Program-made: the position numbers and the translations under genes | Shown here: positions 55,093 to 64,000 of the stretch, piece after piece | Position numbering within the stretch: position 1 is the stretch's first letter | How the letters are laid out: the number at the start of each line of letters is the position of its first letter | Notes under the pieces: generated by a model | The model's input: only the letters and a program-made list of their open reading frames with translations | Told to the model about the DNA's origin: nothing | Database searches by the model: none | Origin: Charina bottae | Taxonomy: Eukaryota > Chordata > Lepidosauria > Squamata > Charinaidae | NCBI GenBank assembly: GCA_023362775.1 | Contig: JALMGJ010000063.1 | Coordinates: forward strand, 558,001 to 622,000 | Direction of reading: 5' to 3' | DNA length: 64,000 bases

Positions 55093-58000
55093 TGCTCTTA
55101 CTGTGATAAAAGGTTGGTGAGAAAGCTATAGTGTCCTCAACTGCCTCCAGAAGTAAGTAACTTGTAAAAATGTTTATTTTAAAACAAAGAAATACCGGCA
55201 TCTTCTTCCTATTTTACATATACATTCAGAAAAAAATACATTGCTGGAAGAGAACTGCAGTGTAAACATCTTGGCAGCACATTTTTAAAAACAAATTCTC
55301 AAGAAATTGCGGTTACCCTGGTTTATAGATTTTAAAACATAACACCAATGACAACACAAACACTAAACATGCACATCACTTAACAAGGGGTTACAATAAT
55401 CACAAAACCAGAAGCCTGTGGATGGCGCTTGACAACTCTGGCACACTATAATCAAAATAATGTTTTTGCTTTGTTCTGTGAATTACTTATTGTTGGTAAT
55501 AGCAAACTGCACACACCTAAACACACACACACAGAGGAATCATCATAAATTCACCTGTCGAACCGTCTGGGGCTCAGCTGAGTTTAGGAGTCATTAGAGA
55601 TCCCCAGTCAACCAAGAACTGAGGTGGCTTGCAATGACATTTCTTTTATTTAATTATACATTACCTTTCATTTATTGGTATTTAATTTCTCCATCTGATT
55701 TCTGACCTAAATGATCTTTAAGGCAGTTTATAGATATCAGAATGAAACATCCATCCCAAACACAGGGATGAAACGCTAGTCTCCATTACACTAAAAGCAA
55801 CGAGGTACAAAACAAGAGTTCACTCAATAATTTTAAAACTGGAAAACATGGATTTCTTGACCTACAACTAAAGGCAAAAAGCGGGAATTTCCAGTCAGAT
55901 AGAACTGGAATGAGCAACTAGAAGCCCCATGTGCTCTGAGGGCCTACATATAGCCCTGGTAGATGCTCATCAATCTCCTGCTCTTGTTTTCACTATCTGC
56001 CCCTCCTGATTTATTGATCTTGCAGTTGCTTTTGATTTCTTGGAAGGCTCTAATCTTGTGAACCATGGGAATTATCGAGTCCTCTCATGGATGATTCTAG
56101 AGCAACTGACAGCATGCTTTTTATACTAAGTGCATCCTGTGGACATGGAGCCCTTTTTTTCAGGAAAACAGCCTCTCTTTAAAAGGCTCAGTGACCAGAG
56201 CCTTTTAAAAACATTTGCAGTGGGAACAGAGGCAATATTTGTAAATTAGGAAGGGGCAGAAAGAATGTTGGATGCTTAGCATGTCAAAGGCCCTGGCTCC
56301 ATGTTGCTGGGATTTGCTATAGAACTTAGGTAGAGCTACATCATTTTCTTCTTTTGATTCTTTGTGCCTATGCTATTGCGCAAGTACCTCGCTAGGCCTT
56401 GGTCGCTCCAGTACTACACAGTACAATAACAATCATGTCAATTACTGTGGCACTAAGAGGCACTCTAATTCTTATATCTGCTACCAGAGTGATGCATTAA
56501 AGCTCTCTAATGCTTCTGTTGGAACTATGGGAAGTGTGGTTTGAAAGAAAGTTTATTGCGTGCCCTGAAGTAGGTTCTAGGATTATTTTTGTTTTCCCGA
56601 GAGCTAATTCAATTATATCAAAAATACCGGGATATTTGTCTTTTGTGTCCAGACAGTGCATCAGATTAAAAGATGATGCATGAATGAAACAAAATTCATG
56701 AATGAAAAGGCTTTCTCCATTACTACTACTGTAAGTGATTCAATCATGATGGGCGAGAATATTTATATACTAAGACAATAACACAGCCCCTTTTCACCAC
56801 CTGTTGGTCTTCATTCTTGAGTATAAGCTCTCAGTATCCAAACTGGGTGAATAGAGTTTCCATTTTATTAAGCAGTAGATTCACACACTGAAGGAAATAC
56901 TTCCTAAAAAATATAGCTAACAATGGAATTTGTTCCCATAAGTTGCAGCAATAAATACTGAAGAGTCACTGTAGAAAATGGATACAGGATAAGTCTAATC
57001 AACATGATGGCTAAATAGGCTCCAGGGCAAATGCAGAAATATTCTGCAGGTGCACAATACAGGTTTCTGGCTGGAAAATAGTGTGCCAAACCTACAGCTT
57101 TTAAGCTCTGCTTGTGGGTTTATACAATCTAGCAACCCATTGTAAGAAAGAAGAGACCAAACCAGATGGATCCTTGGGTCTAATTCAACAAGGCTTATCT
57201 TATTTCTTGAACTATTACTTCATTTGACAACTAGACGTAGACGTCTCTGAAATCAAAAGTTAATGTTGTTGTATATTTAGTGCTGAATTATAGCCTGAAG
57301 AGCTGAAATGTGTGTTGCCTTATGTGCTTAACTTTAAATGGAAGCTAATGCTTAAAGAATGTTCTTCAGTGGAATTTTGCATGTCCCTAAAAGACACCAT
57401 ACAGTAAAATTTCAGCTTCTTTCTCAGGATGCAGTTAGTGCTTGGAGTGAAAGTGAATCTAGGAGTGAGCTTCTGATTGCCTGTTTTATAACTTGGTGGA
57501 TTTTAAACTTGTCTCTAGACAACCTCATCAACTTTTCTGTTTGCCACATAGACCTTTTCTGCTCAGAAAAGCTTGAACAGTTAGTTGGAACAGGATTTGA
57601 TTATCTGTAGAAGATGTTAGGGGTCCTTTGTGTATCTTGGACTTGTACTTCTATTAGACCAGCTAGCATGACTCGATAGTAAAGAACTGTGATCCATAAC
57701 TTCAGGAGGCGACCAGATCACCTTCACTTGTTAAAAATTAGGGGTAGGCAACCTGCAGAATACAGACTACACGCAGTTGCCCCAGCACCTTTTTGTGGCC
57801 CTTAGAAACACAGGAGTGGGATGAAGCTCAATCTGGAGGAAATCTGGTAGGTTTAAGGAGCAAAATGGCCAGTGATGGCTTGATCACACCAGCCACATAT
57901 CCTGCAGCCCCTGGAAAGCCTCAAACAATAAGCTAAGGCTCTTGGCCACATGAAAATAGATTGTGCTTATTGAAGAAGTTTCCTCTAAATTCATGAGGAA

Positions 58001-60178
58001 CAATGGCTAGGCCTGTTGGCAACTTCAACACAGCTCCCAACATGAACCAAAACACAAAACTGCCCCCCAGCTGTGCAGCAAAGGGGAAAATTTTCAAGCA
58101 CCAAGAGGTTGGGGACCTGCACAATTATGAGAGTAAGTACAGATAATCTTAAGAAATTTTATTTGGCTCTGTGATGAAAGCACATAAATTACAAGTGGAA
58201 GAAACATCATGCCACAAAATTGCATAGGATTCTTACAAAAATGTGAATTATGCATCTAAAGGCTGAAAAATTAAATTATGTACATGTTAAATGGTTTTTA
58301 AGTGAAAGCAAAATCACTATTTCCAATCAGCCAATCACATACATTATTTATACCAATGTTCAATAACGTTTAGTTTCAAAGGAAAGCAAGCCCCATCTAA
58401 AAGAAATCTCTAACAACCATGTCAACAATTAAAATGTCCAAATCTATGTGTGAAGGTCTGTCCTAAGCTACTAAAATAATTCTCAGTAGTGTATCTGAAG
58501 TATACAGTGGAGTCCAATGTAATTCAATGCAGCTCTATTCTCTATAGCAAAATGTCCACAGTATATTATTTTGACATGTTCAACACATAACAAGGCAAAT
58601 ACATAGAAGGCACAAGACACTCACATCATAGACTCCTTTTTCATTACCTTACTTTATTTCAAGTAATATTCATGGCAAATGATATATTACTGCAAGTTTG
58701 AACAATGCAAGATATACAATATTACACACTAAAACTACAACTGCAAAAAAGGGCACTGTACAGATATTAAAAAAGTAAGTACAGTACAGTCAATGATCAG
58801 TTACAAATGTACTGAAAACCAACTACTGCTGATAATATACTCTGTCAACCCATTAACTTTACATCATAAATTAAAAAGCTCATCAGAGTTTCTCCTACTT
58901 GTTTGAAACTGCAGTATACAAGCATGGCAAAGAAATAACTATAGAACTGTTATGAATACTGCAATTATTGTAGCCTGTCTAACTTAAAACAAATTTATTT
59001 AACCTTTATCTTATAAAATGCAGCATTAAACGTTGACCTTTCCAGGTTTTTGTATTTAATGATTAATAATATTGATCTTCAAAGTGCAAAAGTAGAATAA
59101 ATGACAGGAGTCATCTTCTTAAAATTAAAATGAAACTTTCCGTTTCTGTTATACCCTCTAAATTACTCCATACAATGTAAGCAGAGTAGTTTATCTTTTA
59201 TATACTCTTCTAACAGTGTGCAACATCTCTTCATGCATGATGTAAATTAAGAAAGAAAATACTGTTTAGCCAAAATTTTAATTTCCCTATGTACACTTAG
59301 CATTTAATTCAATCTCTATTTTGTTTGATCTCTATTTATTGCTTACATTTAAATAAAATAAGTTATTTTTACTGAACTCCTGAGGGAAAACAAACTACAT
59401 ATATGCTATTATGTATTCCAACTCCTTACCACTATTAGAACAAACTATAGTGTTTCAGTATTATCCACAAAGTAGAACAGTGATGGGGGGTGGGCGGAAT
59501 TGTAACCTTTCTAAGGTTAACTGTATAACTAAATGGTAGGATTAATCAGATTTGTCTAGTTTCTTTTTCAGAAATGTTTCAGCTTTGAAACATCTATGTT
59601 TCTATACATTTGGGAAATGGCATTTCCATGTGCGTTCCATAGATTAAAAAAAGAAGGTATAATAGCTCAAACCAGTTTACTAATTAGGTCAATGATGCAA
59701 CCCAAAAATAATTGAAAGCAACATTCTTGAATCCGTGTTATATCTGAAAGTAGTACAGAAGTCTGAGTGAAAGATTCTGATTGTGCAACAATTATTTTGT
59801 AGCAGTATCAGTTATCACTCATCCCAAAGTATGAGTCTTTCTCCTAAAGCTTTTAATTCCAACACAAGGGAAGGTTCAGCAAGAACTTTCCTGCACTGTT
59901 CATTTACAGAGACAGAATGTGCATATACATATGTGAATCCGCATCACATATGAAGCATGTATAATCACATGATTACTTCTTGAAAAGATTTTGGCTTGGG
60001 AACGTATTCTAGTAGTTACAACAGTTACAGAGAACTAACACTTGATAATTCTCTGCTGAGACACAATCAACACAGCCAACTATCATTGCACACACAGCTA
60101 AAGGAAAACTGCTTTTTTCTCAAAGTGCCATTGTTAAGATGATGAAAGTTTTCAAGGTATAGTTGCAAAGGAAGAAAC
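55093..60178. other. AT-rich unassigned sequence
   Basis: I see no gene, RNA or well-bounded element in 5 kb, only a short (CA)n near 55518 and several AATAAA-like hexamers. 58150-60170 is particularly A/T-rich and repeat-poor. Confidence 0.5.
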
Positions 60179-60691
60179 TGTTGGAGGTTCCAGCAAATCA
60201 GCATGCCTCATTAGCATATGGATGATTGCTCTAGGAGGCAAACTCTCTATGTGCTTCTTCCTGAGGAAGCTGTTTGTTGCCCCTCCCTCTCTCTCTTGCT
60301 TTCTTCCACCGGAGGAGGAGGACCATGCAGCTGCTAGTCCTTCCATGGAGAGGCCATGTGCTAGGCCTCAACTCCAGAATTTTCCCCTTTTCTCTACACA
60401 GCTCTTGGCAGCGATCAGGGCCAAGAGTAAAACAGTTTAGGGAACCACAAAAGAAGAACTGAAACCAATTTTCTACTGAAATGGATGTAACTAGACCAAG
60501 TAAACAGTAAGAACTCTTTTTGTAACCTACGTTGTCTAAGTGTGTAATTCTTTATGCTTGGGTGGGCTATGTGCTTGAGATCAAAAACCTATATTTCTCT
60601 AGCATGCTCATTAATGCTATTAACAAAAACTCCTTTCTGTGTGTGCGCTCTGCTCCATTCAGTGGTACTAGCTGCCCATTAATGGTCTTCG
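60179..60691 (+). mobile_element. Ty1/copia 5' LTR
   Basis: It starts TGTTGGAGGTTCCAGC. Its end at GGTCTTCG is placed by alignment with the solo LTR 45787-46306, with the final A of CA changed to G. It is directly followed by a primer-binding site and, 230 bp on, by gag. The LTR drives transcription of the element. Confidence 0.88.
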
Positions 60692-60693
60692 TA

Positions 60694-60706
60694 GGGTTAT
60701 GGGCCC
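60694..60706 (+). promoter_or_regulatory. Primer-binding site, initiator tRNA-Met anticodon arm type
   Basis: GGGTTATGGGCCC is complementary to GGGCCCAUAACCC, the anticodon stem-loop of vertebrate initiator tRNA-Met. Most LTR elements prime from a tRNA 3' end; priming from an internal cut half of tRNA-iMet is known for Drosophila copia and yeast Ty5. The position directly after the LTR supports the assignment. Confidence 0.8.
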
Positions 60707-60938
60707 CGGTTTTTACAGAAGGAGAATTTATTTTTAATAGAGAAAAAGATAAACAGCATAAATTTTCTTTTTTGTGTGTGGCTTGTTTTGTTTTTGCATG
60801 AGCATTGTTGTTTTTTGAGAGAATACTCGGTTTAAATGCTGAGGAGGTGATCTTGCACAGAAAAATAGCCAGAAAGCATAAAGGGAAGAATTTTTTTTTC
60901 TTTTTGAAAGTGATTCTTGAACTTTTTGCTTAGACAAA

Positions 60939-61365
60939 ATGGCCAGTGTGCAACTGCCTTACAATCCGGTAATTTTTAAACTAAAACCCGGAGAGTTTCA
61001 TCCCTGGAAAATTTGGGTGGAAAGGCAGGCAAGGATTTTTAATCTGCATAATATTTTGAAGGAAGATCCTCCAAGTACAGATTCAGAAGGCTATGAAAAC
61101 TGGGTAGCCAATGATCTTAAACTCCAAGGACTAATCTTGAATTCCTTGGATGGACAAATGATGGTGCAGGTCCAGCATAGGGAAACTGCAAAAGGAATCA
61201 TGGAGGAATTGTTTAAACTCTTTGGGGAAGGAGGAGATTCCCAAGTTGTTAATCTAGTGAGAGAGCTATCCAATGTAAAACTCCAACCAAACAAAGACAT
61301 TGATCAACATACTGTATTTCCAAAATTCAATCATTACTGCACAAGCTTGCTTGCAATGATATAAT
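60939..61365 (+). pseudogene. Ty1/copia gag, N-terminal part
   Basis: From ATG 60939, 141 codons are open: MASVQLPYNPVIFKLKPGEF, WKIWVERQARIFNL, then ETAKGIMEELFKLFGEG. The latter corresponds to the copia-type (UBN2-like) gag segment usually written as 'A..W..L...Y'. Frame is lost between 61340 and 61380 and continues in another frame as QVGFLLGSLPQSFSSFVASY. Confidence 0.82.
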
Positions 61366-64000
61366 TTTGGATAATAGGATGCAAGTTGGATTTTTATTGG
61401 GATCTCTGCCTCAGAGTTTTTCAAGTTTTGTTGCCAGCTACAAGGGATCCAGACAACCCCTATCAGACATGATTCAAGAATTAAGGTCTGAACATAGCAG
61501 GCAGGCCTCCTATTGAAATTCTAAGCAGGGCCATCATGAGGCAGGCTATTTTACAAAGGTGCCTCAGGGCAAGTATGATGGTCAGAAGCAGAGGAGTGAT
61601 TCAAAAACAAAGAAACCCAAGTGCCATTTCTGAGGCAAGCCTGGCCACCTAAAGAGAAATTGCTGGGCCAGGAAGGAAGATCAGAAAAACAAAGAGAAAG
61701 CTCCAGCAGAAACTCTTCTTGCATTTTCAGCTATTAATAAACGTTGCTCTTCCTTCATCCTAGACAGTGGATGTAGCATGCACATGTTAAAGGACTGAGA
61801 TCTCTTTATAGAATTGAACTCAAGTTCAAAAGAAGAGATTGGCTTGGCCAATGGAAGAAAAATCCCAGTGGAAGGGGAGGGCCGGGCTCTCCTAAGTTGT
61901 GGAAATGGTGCCACCCAGAGGGATTTGATTGCAACTAACGCTTTATATGTTCCAGATTTAGAATTGAATCTGATTAGTGCATCTGTGCTCATGAAGAAGG
62001 GCCATACAATTCAATTTAAAGGTGACAAATGTGAAATAATGGATCAAAAGGGTGTCTTTTTAACAGGATTCTTAGATCGACTAATTTTTCTCAACTGTGA
62101 GAGGCCAGACATGGCGTGCATGGCCAGTTGCCGAAGAAAGGAGGATTCAAGTGCAATTCTCCAAATGAAGAGAAATGAATTGGCAGGAAGTTTGGAAATC
62201 AAGGACTGTGGTAAGTCTGATGCAAGGTATGAAACCTGCGAACAGGGAAAAGCCACTAGGCCTGCAATTCCAAAACAAAGTGCCAGGAGCACTAGACAGC
62301 CCCTTGAGCTAATTCACACTAACCTGTGTTGGCCAATTCAAGCATCTGTTGGGGGTAACATTCCAAAAGAGAAAGGAAGCAAATTAGATTCCAAAGCAAA
62401 GGAAGGAATCTTATTGGAGTACTCACCGGGAAGCAAAGGATATAGAGTTCCAGATCCTAAGACTGGTTCAATCCACACTTGCAGAGTGGTGCATTTTGAT
62501 AAAACAGAGCCAAATAAAAATCCTGTAGCCAATAACACTGCAGAAGGGGGAGGTGAAGAAGGTTTGTTCAAGGTACCTTACCCAGTGTTTCCAGATGCAG
62601 CAAGCAGGCAAGCCCAGAGAGAGGACATTGAGATGGAGACTCCACCTGAGTCAGATGAAGAGGATTCAGGAAGGACAGAAGGGGCAGAGATGCAGTACGA
62701 TCCAGACCCGAGTCCTGTTCCAGACCCGAGACGCTCATCGCGACCCAACAAGGGAGTTCCGGCCAAGCGACTGTCCTATCTCGCAGGAGTGGCGTTGCCG
62801 AGGGAGCCTGCATCATGGAAGGAAGTGCAACAGCTGCCATCAGCTGAAGCAAGTAAGTGGAGAGCAGCAGCACAAGAGGAGTTTGAGGCTCTGCAACACA
62901 ACAACACTTGGACACTCACAAAGTTACCTGTTGGCCAAAAGGCCATTGGTTGCAAATGGGTCTTTAAGGCCAAACAGAATGAGAAGGGAGAAGTCCAAAG
63001 GTAGAAAGCTAGACTGGTAGCCAAGGGCTATTCACAAAAGTATGGCGAAGATTATGACCAAACTTTTGCACCTGTTGTGACTCACACAACAATTCGACTT
63101 CTTTTAAGTCTAGCAGCCAGTATAAACATGCAAGTAGAGCATGTAGACATCAAGACAGCGTTCTTGCATGGTGAAATTCAGGAGTTGTTGTACATGAAAC
63201 AACCTGAAGGCTTCACTGATCCAAAGAATAGGCATTTAGTGTGTAAGCTTCAGAAGGGGATCTATGGGTTGAAACAAGCAGCAAGGGCCTGGAATGTGAA
63301 ATTAAACCAGATGCTAATAAAGCAAGGTTTCACTCAAAGCAAAGCTGATCTCTGCCTTTACACATGACAGAAGAATGGCAGAGACATGTTCATTCTGACA
63401 TACGTGGATGATTTGATTCTCTGTTATGAGGATCAAAGGGACATTAATGAAATTGTATCCAACTTGAACATGGAAGTAGAGGTGAAACGTCTTGGGAAGG
63501 CAAGCTACTACTTGGGGATACAAATTGACAGAGAAGAGGATGGAAGTTTTCTCCTCAGTCAGAGGCAAAAGGTTTTAGAGTTATTGGAGAGACTGGGGCT
63601 GAAAGATGCAAACACAGTACCAACTCCAATGAAGTCAGACTTTCACAAAGTAAAGGACATTAGTGAACTATTGCCTCAGAACAATGGCTACAGAGAGGCC
63701 ATTGGGAAGCTGTTATATCTGTCAACCACAAGGCCAGATATTTCAACTGCAGTGGGGATCCTCTGCAGAAAGACCAGCGCACCCACCCAAAGGGACTGGA
63801 CAGGCATTAAGTGGGTGGCAAGATATCTGAAGGGAACTGCAGACCTGAAGCTTAAGCTGCCAGCAACTGATTCTCCTGAACTAGTGGGATACACTGATGC
63901 AGATTGGGCAGAGGATGCAACTGATTGTAAATTCACTAGTGGGAGTATGTTTTTCTTTGGGGGAGGGGCTGTGAGCTGGGCTAGTCGCAAGCAGACTATA
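61366..64000 (+). pseudogene. Ty1/copia gag-pol: zinc knuckle, protease, remnant integrase, RT, RNase H
   Basis: One frame runs to the window end with several in-frame stops. In order: zinc knuckle KCHF(stop)GKPGHLKRNC at 61619-61663, its second Cys replaced by TGA; protease FILDSGCSMHML at about 61762; GAG-pre-integrase remnant with CEQGKATRPAIPKQS at about 62240. At about 62355 QASVGG jumps directly to NIPKEKGSKLDSKAKEGILL, so the integrase catalytic core is deleted. Then comes RT: WKEVQQLPSAEASKWRAAAQ, GCKWVFKAK, stop at 63002, [21 protein letters not shown], stop at 63365, and the catalytic LTYVDDLIL (about 63397). RNase H starts at YTDADWAED (about 63892). The element continues past the window. 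Confidence 0.92.

Noticed and set aside
57732..58115. Possible hAT MITE with aggggtaggcaacct and aggttggggacctgc ends
   Set aside because: Ends are only roughly inverted and the flanking 8-mers do not match. Too weak to annotate.

Overview
The window is repeat-dominated nuclear DNA of a vertebrate, most likely a squamate reptile (lizard or snake). The evidence is the combination of RTE/BovB LINEs, two Sauria-type tRNA SINEs whose tails match BovB, L2 and CR1 LINEs, hAT and Tigger-like MITEs, several solo LTRs and a Ty1/copia element. I find no intact host protein gene, rRNA, free tRNA or CRISPR array. The only host-gene remnant is an intronless RPL37A pseudogene near 53.2 kb.

Layout. 1-3.85 kb: a BovB copy split by a solo LTR that itself contains a nested L2. 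4.3-9.4 kb: a segment that reappears inverted at 39.4-42.4 kb, and here also carries a Sauria SINE and a 636-bp solo LTR. 12.4-15.6 kb: a full-length RTE element on the minus strand, bounded by 11-bp target-site duplications (TSDs), with one uninterrupted 1010-codon ORF. 15.8-19.6 kb: a CORE-SINE, a probable LTR, two L2 fragments and more duplicated sequence. 20.15-23.37 kb: a second full-length RTE on the plus strand, frameshifted. 24.2-26.0 kb: a 5'-truncated BovB. 26-30.6 kb: mostly unassigned. 30.65-31.93 kb: a 1.28-kb solo LTR with internal minisatellite. 33.5 kb: the second Sauria SINE. 35-37 kb: an L2 tail and long microsatellites. 37.5 kb: a GC-rich hAT MITE. 38.1-43.0 kb: the inverted mosaic duplicate of left-hand segments. 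43.25-44.1 kb: a decayed CR1. 45.3-46.5 kb: one solo LTR inserted into another. 49.0-49.4 kb: two hammerhead-like folds typical of Penelope-like elements. 49.8-52.3 kb: BovB and RTE copies. 52.7-55.1 kb: CORE-SINE, RPL37A pseudogene and two L2 tails. 55.1-60.2 kb: AT-rich with nothing assigned. 60.18 kb to the end: a Ty1/copia element with 5' LTR, primer-binding site, gag and pol, disabled by stops and an integrase deletion, running off the window.

How the parts relate. RTE/BovB elements encode the endonuclease and reverse transcriptase that by established knowledge also mobilise Sauria SINEs, and the shared 3' tail is visible here. L2 machinery probably mobilised the CORE-SINEs. The inverted duplicate supplies natural empty sites for three insertions, giving a relative order of events. 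The strongest leads are the intact RTE ORF, the template-switch-like inverted duplication, the copia element with a half-tRNA-iMet primer-binding site, and the hammerhead-like motifs.
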